A stretch of DNA of 64,000 nucleotides, from positions 499,342-563,341 of the forward strand of contig CACRSC010000003.1 in assembly GCA_902651635.1 (NCBI GenBank). Direction: 5' to 3'. Source of the DNA: Mastigamoeba balamuthi (lineage: Eukaryota; Evosea; Mastigamoebida; Mastigamoebidae). How positions within the stretch are numbered: the stretch's first letter is position 1; each line of letters opens with the position of its first letter. The notes below the pieces were generated by a model, which made no database searches, had not been told where the DNA came from, and saw nothing but the letters and a program-made list of their open reading frames with translations. A program made the position numbers and the translations under genes. Below, piece by piece: positions 11,459 through 21,626 of the stretch.

Positions 11459-12361
11459 ATGCGCCAACTGGCAGTCGCCCGGTGCGTTCTCCTGTGCCTG
11501 GCCTGCGCCCTGTGCGCTGTTTCGTGGCGCAGCCCCGCAGCCTCGTACTGCCTCGTCGACCGGTCGCTGTTCCCCTCGCCGCCCAGCAGCGGCGCGCTGC
11601 ACCTGCTCTCCCTGGCTGCGCCCCACGCCGTCCTGGCCCTCTGCCTGCTCCTCCGCGAACCCGCGTCTGTGCTTGTCCTCGACACCCGCAGGGCCCTGCT
11701 GGCGTGGCCCTCGGCCGTCCTCGTCTACGTCTGCCTCTACGTCTGGGTGTCCATTGCCAAGGTGCCCCCCCCCCCCCGCGCCCTCTCCCTGCCCTCCTCC
11801 TCGCTGACAGCGTCGGTCGCGCCGCTGGGCCAGGAGCTGCAGGGCGACCGCACGTGCTCGAGGCTCGGCTCGCCGAGGTCCAACGGCATCAGCGGGCACA
11901 CGCTCTGCCACGCCTACTACGCCCTCGCGACGCTGCACGCGGCGCTCTCGACGGCCCGCGCGGCCACCAGCGGCGCCGCGGCCAAGAAGCGCGCGCTGCT
12001 GGGCGCCTGGGCGGTGCAGGCGGCCCTCTCGGCGCACGTGCTCGCGCGGACGTACGCGGGGGGCTACCACAGCGCGCGGCAGATGCTGGCGGGGCTCGCG
12101 TGCGCGCTGCTGGGCGACGCGGTGCGGGCGGCGGCGGCGCGGGTGGCCAGGCGGTCGCAGGAGGACCTGGCGGGCGTCACGGGGACGCTGATGGCCCTCG
12201 CCGCGGGCGGCGTGGCCGCGAGCGCGGTGCTCGGGTTCCCCGGGCCGCTCAGCGCGAGCCTCTGGGCGTTGTGGGCGCTCAGCTTCGCGGCCCTCGTGGC
12301 CCTGCGCAACGGGCCGCTGTTCTCCAAGCAGCGCCTGCCACAAGCGCCGGTCCCAAATTGA
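11459..12361 (+). CDS. Multi-pass membrane protein, PAP2/lipid-phosphatase-like
   Basis: A single open frame from ATG 11459 gives 300 aa with about seven hydrophobic segments, the first being VARCVLLCLACALCAVSW. Two motifs resemble the PAP2 phosphatase core: SNGISGHTLCHAYYA (SGH) and HVLARTYAGGYHSARQMLAG (R..x..YH, then a Gly in the next helix), as in dolichyl-diphosphate and phosphatidic-acid phosphatases. The conserved KxxxxxxRP first motif is not clear, so it could instead be an FIT-like or other SGH family. A run of about 14 C at 11765-11778 sits in the frame. It could be read as part of an intron (GTGCCC to GACAG, 49 nt), but removing that shifts the frame, so I keep it. Function is inferred at family level only. 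Confidence 0.55.
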   Translation: MRQLAVARCVLLCLACALCAVSWRSPAASYCLVDRSLFPSPPSSGALHLLSLAAPHAVLALCLLLREPASVLVLDTRRALLAWPSAVLVYVCLYVWVSIAKVPPPPRALSLPSSSLTASVAPLGQELQGDRTCSRLGSPRSNGISGHTLCHAYYALATLHAALSTARAATSGAAAKKRALLGAWAVQAALSAHVLARTYAGGYHSARQMLAGLACALLGDAVRAAAARVARRSQEDLAGVTGTLMALAAGGVAASAVLGFPGPLSASLWALWALSFAALVALRNGPLFSKQRLPQAPVPN

Positions 12362-12481
12362 GTTCGAATTATTAAAAGTTGGTCTTATTTCAATTGCTGC
12401 TAAGATCATTTGATCCAGATTCAGTGAGGAAATCACAAGAAGATGCGAAAATCTCCTGATCCGCGGTCCAGTAACTGAGAA

Positions 12482-14235
12482 ATGCTGCGAAGTCAACTGC
12501 GAGAGCTCGTCTGCGACATCGCCGACCACGTGTCCGCCACGCTCCCGACGTGGCGTGGCCCGCGCACCCCAGCCGTCCCCAGCACCCCTCTGCGCCGCCC
12601 GCTCGCCCCCCAGCTCCCCGCGTGCCTCTCGGCCCTGCCGTCCCCGTCTTCTCCCGCGCCCTCTGTGCTCCAGCCGCCGGTTCTCCAGCAGTTCCACAGC
12701 CGATCGCACGCGTCTCGACCCGCGCGGCGTCGCTCTCACGGCCCGCTCTGCCCCCCAGGTGCGGCTGGCACGCGCTGTACAACGCCTGCTGCGCGCTGGA
12801 GGCGGCAGGCGCCCCCGCAGAGGGCGAGGGGGACGAGGCGCTGGGCCGCCTGGGCGACGCCGCCTGCTTCTGGTCGTTCTTCTGGCGCGGCCTGCGCCTG
12901 CTCCGGGCAGAGGCGCGCCGCAGGGGCTCGGCGCACTACCCCTGGCGCCTGCGCGACGTCGACAGCGGCTGCCTGGAGCGCGACTACGTGTGCGCCCGCT
13001 TTTCCGTTGCCTCTGCGGTCAATTGATTGCGCGTGTTGGCTTTGCGCTATGTTGTGATGCTTCAAACATGGTGTCTGTCTCATCGATGATCCAGCGGCCA
13101 GCCACGTGCTCTAACTCAGCGTCGTGTATCAGTTGTTCCGACAGCGCAGCACCTGGTGTTATTCATTACGCTCTTCTGACCGAGTCTGCTCAGGGACGTG
13201 GTGCTCAAGGGGATGGGGCTGGGTGAAGGTGGTGGGCTTCTGTGGGCGCCGGACGTCTCGGAGGCCTCTATGAGGAACGGACTGCTCGAGGTAGAGCAGA
13301 TCCAGGCTCTTGACGGTGCGATCGAGGGCGTCCGGACCCACGGGGGCGCTGTGGCCTTGGTCCTGGGCCTACTGGACCACTGGGTGCGCAGTTGCCCTGC
13401 CCTCCCCATCGTGAGCTCACTCGCCTCGCTGGGGGGCCTGTAGGTCGCTGTCCTGGTGTGTAGGAGCGCCGAGGCGTCAGAGGTGGTGCTGATGGACCCC
13501 AGGAACAAGCCCGTGCTTGGCCGGACATCCGCGGACCTGCTCGGGGAGCTCGTGCCCTTCTTCGACGACCTCCAGGCCAGAGGCAAGCTGACACCCGAGG
13601 AGGGCGACCGCGCCAAGCAGCAGGATGACTACCTGCGCTCGCTCGTCGAGTGCCAGAAACTGTTCGTTCGCCCACGCGCCTCTCTTGTGCCTCACTGTCG
13701 GCCTCCTCGAACTCCCCCCCCACAAGGACGAGCTGGCTCTCTGCGGCGTTGTCGGGGCAGCTGCGTTTCGTGTCGCTGTGCGCGTCGATGCCCATGCAGG
13801 ACATGCTCGCGAGCTTTGCGGGCTCTGTTGTCGACTGGAGTACGACACACACTGCACTCTCCCTCTGACTCGCCTCTGAATCTCACGGAGGGCGTTTGGC
13901 GCTGGGGCAGAGTCCGCAGAGAGCAGCAGGAACTTCGGTGATGAGGAGCTCGTAGTCCTCTGCGCGTGGCTATCTGACATGTGGCCTCCTGGCATCATTG
14001 GCCACTCTGTACATTCTTTTGATCTGCAGTTGTAAATGACGAGTGTCTTAATCCTGCAAAATAGGTCGTGGGCAAGCTCAAGGAAGTCGGGTCGCAGGGC
14101 CTGCCACAGAGCCTTGTGGTCGATCTCAGAAGTTGGGCCACGTTCATCCTCGCGCACGTCGCCATGTGCGACCTCCAGGAGATCGTCCGCCTGCGTTCCG
14201 TCTCCACAGAGATGTTGCACGCTCTCTCAACGTGA
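12482..14235 (+). CDS. Papain-fold-like cysteine protease candidate
   Basis: Seven exons (12482-12531, 12759-12989, 13194-13383, 13444-13665, 13761-13839, 13920-14008, 14065-14235) give 343 aa. The first donor could instead be at 12549; both keep frame. The protein has a catalytic-looking triad in papain order: Cys in CGWHALYNACCALEA near residue 17, His in LVLGLLDHWVAVLV about 135 residues later, and Asp/Asn in VVLMDPRNKPVL. The last 130 residues are helical (LVECQKL, SMPMQDMLASFA, FGDEELVVLCAWLSDM, LRSVSTEMLHALST). The pattern C-G-x-H-A-x-x-N ... D-H-W-V-A is that of peptidases and deubiquitinase-like enzymes, but I cannot name a family. Cytosolic, since no signal peptide is seen. Confidence 0.55.
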
Positions 14236-14503
14236 ACACCAGATCCCCATCTATGCCGAACATCGCCCCTTTTGTCTTCTTGTTGATGTTGAGTTTGCAG
14301 AGCGTACAAGTAGCATTTTGCTTCTCTTTTTGATGATGTCACATACGTCGTGTTCACTGAGAAGCGGGGGCGCCTGACAGAAGTGCCTCAACGTCCCAAC
14401 AAAGCCTTGTCATGCGTCCTCGCCTCTTTGGTGGACAGATCTAGGAGATTGTTTTGGTTCAAGATACAGCAGCCGCAGTATCTACATTTTTCAAACCACG
14501 CTG

Positions 14504-15506
14504 ATGCTGCGCTCGGTTGCGAAGATCGCCACGCAGACGCTGGGCGTCTCGGGCGCCGTCTTCATTGCGGGCCACGCGCTGGCGCTCGTCGTCGCCTCTG
14601 CTGCCTCGAGCCTCAGCCGCACCTCAGGTCCACCCCCCCTGTTGGCGTCCGACAGCGTTCTGACACGCTGCCCCCCAGCGCTCCTGCACTGCTCCTCGGC
14701 GGCCCTCTTCGTGCTGCTGCGCGAGATGGACCCAGGGTTCCTCCCCAAGGGCGACCTCGAGTCCTCCGCCGTCCCAGAGCCCGCCCCGCCGCCGCAGGGC
14801 GCCGCGTACTGCTCGCTGTGCCGCCTGCGCAGGCCCTGGAGGTCCAAGCACTGCAAGGCCTGCGGCAGGTGCGTCTCCCGTTACGGTGCGGTGCTAGCCC
14901 GCCCGCCAGCGCGGCACACTGAGGGGCCAGGGGCCCTGACCCTGACCCTGACCCTGACCCCTCGCTCCCCGCACCCCACTGGGGCGCAGACCACCACTGC
15001 GGGTTCGTGGGCAAGTGCGTGGGGCAGAGGAACAAGCTGCCCTTCTTGCTCTACCTCCTCTGCGAGTTCCTCTGCTTCTCGTCGCTGACCATCGCGGTGT
15101 GCCCTCGCCTCCCGTGCTGCTGCTCTGCTGCTGATGCCGCCCGCCCTGTCGGACATGCGTCTGACCGATTGTCCCTCTCCAGGTCGTGGACATACTTGAG
15201 TTCGACGGGTCGCTGTGGCCCTTCTTCGCGCTGGTGGCCAGCGGGGTGACGTCACTGCTGGCGTTTGCACTGCTGGCGAACCAGACGTACCTCGCCATCA
15301 CGAACCAGACGCAGTACGAGGCCATGGGCAGGCACCCGCACGTGCCCGACGTGCCCGACAGGGTGCACATGCCGTTTGACGCTGGCTGCGTGGAGAACCT
15401 GCGCCAGTTCTGCGTCGTCACCGACATCAACTTCGTGGCGCAGGCGCAGTCGTCCCCGAGCTGCTTCTCCCTCTTTCTCGACAACGACTACTACAGTTGC
15501 TGCTGA
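14504..15506 (+). CDS. DHHC-type protein S-acyltransferase
   Basis: Exons 14504-14627, 14679-14885, 14990-15096 and 15183-15506 give 253 aa. Two N-terminal membrane segments precede REMDPGFLPKGD, then the Cys-rich domain CSLCRLRRPWRSKHCKACGR followed by CVSRYDHHCGFVGKCVGQRN. The catalytic DHHC is created by the splice: the Asp codon is split across the 104-nt intron. Two more membrane segments follow (FLLYLLCEFLCFSSL, LWPFFALVASGVTSLLAFAL), then NQTYLAITNQTQYE, which matches the TTxE region of the family. The Pro usually found after DHHC-x-W is replaced by Gly-Phe-Val-Gly. It palmitoylates proteins on Golgi or plasma membranes. The C-terminus is Cys-rich (DNDYYSCC) and may itself be acylated. 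Confidence 0.88.
14934..14960. repeat. CCTGAC short tandem repeat in a DHHC-gene intron
   Basis: About four and a half CCTGAC units lie inside the third intron of the acyltransferase gene. It is non-coding and useful only as a length-polymorphism marker. Confidence 0.85.
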
Positions 15507-15724
15507 GGCTGCAAATAGTAGACGCAAGGGCCCTCTTCCGGGTTCTCCGCCAGCGGGCCCCACTGTGCATCGCCTGTCCTGGTGTGGCACCAACTCCAAC
15601 CGCCGCCAAAGGCCCAAATGAGGGTGACGACATCAATTGGAATTAGATCAAAGCATGGAAATCTGTACTTTTATAAAAATCTCCTTCCGCAGAACGCTCT
15701 TGGTGTTGGTGTGGGCTCAAGCCG

Positions 15725-16560
15725 ATGGCTGCCAAGCACCTTGTCCTCTGCGCCGCGCTGTTTGGCGCCCTGTTCGTTGCGACAGCTGTGTTCCGCCCCG
15801 ACCTTCGTGGGGCTGGCTATGGCCTCGTCATCAAGCCCGTAGCCCCTCTGCTTCTCTCCCTCGCTGCTGCCCTCTACGCCCGCCCTGTTCGCACCCCAGG
15901 TGAGTCCTCTCGTGACAGAGCAGTTGCTATTGGCGGATTGACGACCCTTTTCCCCCAGCTGTTGCTCTGGCATGCTATGGCATCGGCAACATCTTTCTGG
16001 AGGCCTTCGACTGCGCCTGTGCAGAGCCCTTGATTTCCGGCAGGATGGGGGAGTTGGTTGGCACCGGGCTCTTCATCGTGGGGCACCTCGCGATGCTCCA
16101 TGCCGTTCTTCGACTCTGGTCTCTCTCGCGACCCACGCAACCGACGTGGCTGGGGAGGTTGTTCTATGCTTTCTGCTGCCTCGCGGGCTGGGCGCTGTGG
16201 GCGCTTGTCCTTCCTCACCACGTGATGGGCAAGCAGTACCTCGTCAATGCTGTGACGCTCTGTGCAATTCCCGTCTTTGGTCTCCTGTTTGCTATTGCTC
16301 GGGTGGCCCTCGAAGCGGCATCTGCCGCAGGAGCAAGGCCGGGAGCGAGGCTCGTGGCGATTGGTACGCACCTGTTCATCGCGGGAGATGCTGTCTGTGC
16401 GGTCCACATGATTGCTGACGGATATGCCCCTCTGGCATGGTTTGCTGGGCCGCAGCCTTCCTACATAATCATGCTGATGCCGCTCTACATCTCCGGCATC
16501 TGCCTGGAAACTCTCGGTTTCTGCAAGCAGCAGGGACAGGCCAAGGCAAAGCACGCTTGA
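15725..16560 (+). CDS. YhhN/TMEM86-like (lysoplasmalogenase family) membrane protein
   Basis: Two exons, 15725-15899 and 15959-16560, joined across a 59-nt intron, give 258 aa with about eight membrane segments. The fold signature is GLVIKPVAPLLLSLAAALY near the N-terminus (the family's KP...P), then YGIGNIFLEAFD in the position of the family GD.FL motif, then TGLFIVGHLAMLHAVL matching the FxxGHxxY helix. It ends in a Lys-rich tail (AKAKHA). TMEM86/YhhN enzymes hydrolyse the vinyl-ether bond of lysoplasmalogens. The Asp of GD is replaced by Asn here, so activity is uncertain. It follows the DHHC gene on the same strand, with 218 bp between them. Confidence 0.7.
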
Positions 16561-16684
16561 TCACACCCACTCAAGAATGTGATTGGCACGGCTTCAACAT
16601 TCCTGAATTGGTTTGGCGCTTCACCAGAATGCCGCGGTTCTAACGTGGCTCGAGCGTTGAATGAGACCGTCGTGCTATGTATTC

Positions 16685-18388
16685 TCACTTGGAGTGCGCC
16701 AGCATTTGTAGTTGGCTTGCATAAGGCGCCCCGGTAAGACACTCTGTCTTTGCGATGGCCTCGTCTCTTAGGCGTTGGAGGTTTAACGTCTGCGCCTCGA
16801 GCCTGCCAGTCTCCATTTCTATCTGCTGTATCTGCTCGCCCAGCGATAGGCACTCCTCCTCGAGTCTCCTCGCCTTTGCAAGTTCCAAGGAGCCGATGGT
16901 CTTGAGTCGCTCGGAGACGATGTTGAGGCGCTCCATGCACTGAACAAACTCGCGCTCGATGGCCGACGTGGGCGCAGTGGTGCCCGCCGGGCTCGAGAGT
17001 ATCGTGGGAGGCGGAGACGGCGATATTCCTCGCATGTCGTCCGCACCCATCGACTCGCAGTTGGAGCTGGGCGACCCTCCGCGCGACCGCTTCCGCGGGG
17101 GCATCACTGCGTACTCGGTCGAGGGTCGTGTGGGGTGCGGCGGTGTGATGTAGTGCTTGATGTGGTCCGCTGCAGAACTCGGCTGCGGCAGCCGGGCTGT
17201 GCTGAACGAGTGCGACGAGACAAGTCTGTTCGCCTCGATGCTGGCCTCCTCCAAATCCATGCTGAACTCTCGCTGCAGGGCGTCTCTTGTCGCTGTGACC
17301 CTGAACCTGTGCTTTGACCGCGGCGACATCGTCTCCCAGTCCAGCAGCGCCGCCCTGCAGAGGCTCGTTATTGGCACCGCACAGCATAGCGTTAGGCTCG
17401 CCGAACCTCTGGTACGGGTCGCCCTTGAGCCACCTCTCGAACAGCGGCCAGGCGGGGTCGTTGACGATCGTCCCCTTGACAGACCGCATGAACCCTGTCG
17501 AGTACTGGTGCGGCTCGCTCTCCAGCTCGCCTCCCTTGCTCAGCGCCAGCGTCGAGACACTCGCAGCGCTGAGATGGGAAAGCAGCTCAGACCCGCGCAT
17601 TCGGCCACCGACCGTGGTACCTTTTCTTCTCGGGCGTAATGTTGACGACGACGAGGCGGTGCTTCACAGAGGCCACGGTGATGATGTCCCCAAACGAGAT
17701 CGGGGTCGGCGTGGCGCCCGACTCGGCACCCTGCTTCCCGGGCACGACCAGCACGTGCGTGTACCACGACTCGGCGCCCTCGCCGCTCGGGCTGGGCCTC
17801 CAGCAGTTGTCCTCATCGACAGTGATCAGCGCCCTCTACACACCGCAGCACAGCCCCGACCGTCAGGGGGAAACCACAGGCGCGTGGGGGCCCTGTCTTG
17901 GGGCGCTTGCCACGCACGTTGAACGGGCGCTCGGTCGTGGCGGACCGCGTGGCGTACGTGGGCGGCACTCTGGCGCCCAGCATTATGAGTTTCTCTCTGG
18001 CCGCCCTGTCTCTGGCCTCGGGCGAGGCGGGAGCACCCGAGGCGGCCTCTGCGACAGACACGACCCTGGCCTGGGCCCTCTGGTCGGCGCTCAAGGTGCC
18101 CCAGGCGAAAGCAGACCTCTGCGAGGCCGTGGCTGCGGATTCCCACGAGGCCAGCCCCGACTCGAGCGCCGCAGGGGCAGCCCCGGGCTTCGCTCTGGGC
18201 CCCCGGGCGCACCCGACCACGCGGACAACGCAGCTCGGCGACACAGAGGCCGCGTAGGTTTCCTGGCCGTCGTGCACGAGCAGCTCGAGCGCCCTGCGGG
18301 GGCCGCGTCAGCGACAGCCAGCAAACAAGCAACACCCAGGAAATGCAACGAGGGATGACTCAACGCAGGCAAAAACAAGCAAGATCAT
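16685..18388 (-). CDS. Unknown protein with basic NLS-like motif and C-terminal coiled coil
   Basis: Five exons (18388-18336, 18293-17861, 17811-17621, 17568-17407, 17354-16685) sum to 503 codons with matching phases; introns are only 42-52 nt. I do not recognise the family. The central part looks like a compact beta domain: LELLVHDGQETYAASVSPSC, then RPFNVRGKRPKTGPPRACG, WYTHVLVVPGKQGAES, ISFGDIITVASVKHRLVVVN. PPRKRSRGG is a likely nuclear signal. Residues about 410-490 form a coiled coil (IEREFVQCMERLNIVSERLK, RLEEECLSLGEQIQQIEMET). This could be a DNA-binding or chromatin protein, but that is a guess. The start is the weakest part: the stop of the next upstream gene is only 6 bp away, so the two might be one gene. 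Confidence 0.5.
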
Positions 18389-18394
18389 TCCGGT

Positions 18395-18793
18395 TCAAAT
18401 CTCCGCCCCCGCGCGCGCGCAACGGCGGGAGGGGGGAAGCGAAGTGGGCAGCGGCGCTACACCTCCGCGGACGCACCGCACGAGGACCCTCGACTGCTCG
18501 TTGGTGCGGCACACGGCGCCGAGGAGCACCGCGGCGCGGCCCCCGCTGACCTCGAGCACGTCGCCGGCCCTCAGCGCGAGCTCGGGCGGGGCGCCGTCGC
18601 GCTCCGGGGGCACCAGCCTGCACGCCGCGTACCGCTCGTCCCAGGCCCCCGCCTCGCCCTCGGCCGTCGGCAGCCAGCACTCGTCCTCCTCCAGCGCGAT
18701 TACAGAACCCTGCGCAGACCCCCCACCCCTCAGGGACCGGACAGGAGGGGGCCGGGAGGTGTGTGCTCGCACGTAGTAGGGACGGGCTTCCAT
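18395..18793 (-). CDS. Small unknown protein
   Basis: From ATG 18793 the frame is open for 132 codons. A 63-nt stretch right after MEARPYY has good splice signals (GTGCGA to GCGCAG) and length divisible by three, so the mature product may be about 111 aa. The remainder reads VIALEEDECWLPTAEGEAGAW, LVPPERDGAPPELALRAGDV and LEVSGGRAAVLLGAVCRTNE, i.e. short strands of a small beta-barrel-like domain. No motif is identified. The stop lies 6 bp before the start of the next gene on the same strand, unusually close for a separate transcript, so it may be the 5' part of that gene. Confidence 0.4.
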   Translation of the reverse strand: MEARPYYVRAHTSRPPPVRSLRGGGSAQGSVIALEEDECWLPTAEGEAGAWDERYAACRLVPPERDGAPPELALRAGDVLEVSGGRAAVLLGAVCRTNEQSRVLVRCVRGGVAPLPTSLPPSRRCARAGAEI

Positions 18794-19038
18794 GATTCGG
18801 ATGTTCCCCTTTGCCAAAGACGCGCGCAGAGTACAGAGCACAGAATTTCGCAGGCTGGGGGGAGTGCTGCTCTTGCCGTTGGCTCACAAGTGTAGAGATA
18901 AAAATCTGACGCAATCCCCGAAGATCTTGTGTGTCCCACCGCTGCGAGAAATGAGAACGCAGACGGCCGCCTGTGGGGGGGCCCCCTGTGCAACTGGATC
19001 GGGAGGGGGAAGGTGTGTGTGTGGGGGGAGAGTCCAGG

Positions 19039-21292
19039 TCAGTGGCGGTTCCAGGGGAGTACGTCGTCAGGTATGCCGGGCCCGCAGGGGTCGCAGTTGC
19101 AGAGCGGGCAGAACTCCCGCGCACACGACTTGGGCACCGCGCGCATGCAGTAGTGGCACGTGACGCACTCCTCGCCGGCGGCCAGCCTCCTGCAGGCCTC
19201 CTCGGCGGCCGCGATGTCGGGGGCCCGCTCGGGGACGCCCCGCTCGCGCAGCACCGCGTGGACGGCGCGCAGGTCCTCGCAGGCGGGGCACTCGGCGAGC
19301 CCGTCGCGGGCGGCCGTCAGCGCGGGCACGAACATCCTGTTGGCGCAGTGCGCGCGGACCAGCCGGTACCAGCCCTTGGCGTAGGCCCTGTTCAGCGAGA
19401 TGGCCGCCAGCGCGTCCTCGACGGCGCGGCTGAGCACGTCGGCCGGGTGCTCCGAGGCGCCGGCCATCGCCAGGCGGCACGCCGAGCGGTTGGCAAAGAG
19501 CCGCACGTCGCGCGCCGAGAGCTCGATCGCCTTGGTGTACTTGCGCTCGGCGGCCTCGAACCTGCCGGCGGCGAACAGCGCGTTGCCCGAGTCGCGCAGC
19601 CGCTCGGCGCGCTCCTCCAGGACCTGCGGGCCCGCCTGCTTGCAGACGTCCTTGTGGCCGGCCTTCCAGTGGGCCGCCTGGCACGCGCGCGAGCAGTAGA
19701 ACAGGCACAGGCACCGCCCGCACTTCTTCAGGTTGTTGGGCGACCCGCAGCAGGCGCACAGCGTCTCCCTCTGCCCAGGGTCAGTCCCCGCGGTGCGCAA
19801 GGGCGGGGAGCAGCATGCAGACCTTCTTATCCGAGCGCGACGTGGGTGCGTGCGGCCTCGGCGAGGACGCAGACGACGAGAACGATGACGGCGTGGGGGC
19901 GACGCCGCCAAAGGCGCTGCCCAGGTCGCCGGCGGGTATCGTGAACATCTTGGGGGAGCGGTGGTCGCTGGCGCGCGACTGGAACGCAGCCGCGAGGGCG
20001 CGGTTGGCCTCGGCGACGCTGAAGTGCGTCGGGCTGTACTTGCGCGACGCGAAGTTGTCGGCCTGGGCGACCTTGGCGACGAGCTCCCTGTGCGCCGGGT
20101 GCGTGGCGTCGACGAGCGCCGGCATGTGCTTGCGCAGCGCGTCGTTGCCCATGCCGTCGAGCCCCACCGAGTCCTCGGGCGGGCACTCGAGCTGGCCGGC
20201 GACGCAGACGCACCTGCCCGTCGACCTCTCGGGGGCCTCGACGCCGACGACCTCGACGACGTGCCTCCACGAGTCGCCCAGGTCGTACACGTACAGCAGC
20301 CTGTCGCCCCTGCGCTCGACGAGGTCCGACAGGAAGTAGTCCCTCGCGTCGAGCATGTCGACGACGAGGTGCACGCGCGCCGTCGCCGCGTCGACGGCCG
20401 CGCTGTCGGGCTGCCCGAAGAGCGCGCCGTCGCGCTGGTCGGCGAAGAGGAACGTGTGGTAGTTGCGCGACCAGCCCATCAGGGGCACGACGACCTTGTC
20501 GTGCAGGACGCTCAGCCGCACGCCCCCAGAGACGCGGAACTCGCGCCAGATCGCGGGCTGCACCTGCCACACGCTGACGCGCAGCGTGAAGTCGCTCGCC
20601 CGCAGCGCCCTGCGCGCCCCGCGCTGCTCCTCGATCGCCCGGGCCTTGCGCTCCTTCAAGTACCGCACAAACTGCACTTCGGGCTGCCATACAGGGCCGT
20701 AAATCTCACGGCAGATATCTCGCCCCCACAGCACGCACAGATTCCCCCTGCAGGCAAAAATGCGAAAAAAGCCCGTGAGACGCGNGGCTGCCATACAGGG
20801 CCGTAAATCTCACGGCAGATATCTCGCCCCCACAGCACGCACAGATTCCCCCTGCAGGCAAAAATGAAAAAGCCCGTGAGACGCGGCGCCAAAGAGGCGG
20901 GGGCAGGGCAGGCGCACGCCGAAGTAGAGCATCTGGGTCTCCATGATGCGCTTGACCTCGGCCATGCAGTCGGCGTCGGGAGGCTCGGGGAGGCCCCAGC
21001 CCTCGTACATCTGCGTCCGCTTGCTGCGCACGGGCACGAAGCTGCGCCGGGCGGGGCGGGCCAACGCGCGAGCGGGCACTGTGGTTTGCTGCTGCCCCCT
21101 GCCCGTGCCCGTGCCCCTGCCCCTGCGCCGGGGCCAGACAGCCAAGACGGCGGCCAGACGGCGGGAGTGGGGGGGAGCGAGAGGGGCGAGGGAGGGGGCG
21201 GCGCACGTGGCGGGGTGGGTGTAGAAGACCGGGTTGAGGCCGCGGCCGTCGTCCTGCGGGTGCATCGTCACGTACTCGGGACGGCGCGCCAT
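19039..21292 (-). CDS. pRiA4b ORF-3-like / MYND finger / TPR protein
   Basis: Read around the duplicated gap, exons 21292-21207, 21041-20883, 20747-19823 and 19770-19039 give 633 aa in frame. After an N-terminal region (MYEGWGLPEPPDADCMAEVK) comes a plasmid pRiA4b ORF-3-like domain at about 110-270: LRVSVWQVQPAIWREFRV, then YVYDLGDSWRHVVEV, CPPEDSVGLDGMG. A disordered Ser/Pro linker leads to a MYND zinc finger (CACCGSPNNLKKCGRC...CSRACQAAHWKAGH). TPR-like helices follow (ERLRDSGNALFAAGRFEAAE, AYAKGWYRLVRAH), then a Cys-rich C-terminus (CHYCMR, FCPLCNCDPC). It is probably a cytosolic or nuclear adaptor. The second intron would be only about 31 nt. The gap at 20785 and its duplication interrupt the gene. 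Confidence 0.72.
20682..20885. repeat. Direct duplication around gap N (20785)
   Basis: Bases 20682-20784 and 20786-20885 are the same sequence apart from a 3-base difference in an A-rich run, with a single N between them. The repeat covers the 5' end of the third exon of the MYND-TPR gene plus its upstream intron. It looks like two overlapping contig ends placed side by side rather than a biological tandem repeat. Confidence 0.85.
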
Positions 21293-21626
21293 GGCGGAGA
21301 TCTGACGGGAACAAAAGTAATAAATCTCTGGCAAGATATTTGTTGGGTTCTTTGTTGTTGCAGTTCCTGCCTGCGATCTGTTTGAGTTGTGCAGGCTGAG
21401 TTGATCCCGCGACCACCGTCCTTCTGGAGTCCGGTCACGGACTCGGCAAACGGAGATGTGACGTAGACAAAATCCCTTAATCCAGTAATATCCCGAGCTC
21501 TGTTCGAGTTCCACACTCGAAAATCGGATTCACATGTGGCAAGAAAAGCAGGGTTGGCAGCACTCGGAGTGCAGCTGAAGAGCCTCTGATCGGCCACCTT
21601 CTGATCAGTGGCCAAACAAGGGGCCG

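Noticed and set aside
11762-11810. 49-nt intron (GTGCCC...GACAG) in the PAP2-like gene
   Set aside because: Removing it shifts the frame and destroys the SGH and YHSARQ motifs downstream; the uninterrupted frame keeps them.
14934-14960. CCTGAC repeats as telomere-like sequence
   Set aside because: Too short and inside an intron bounded by good splice sites of the DHHC gene.
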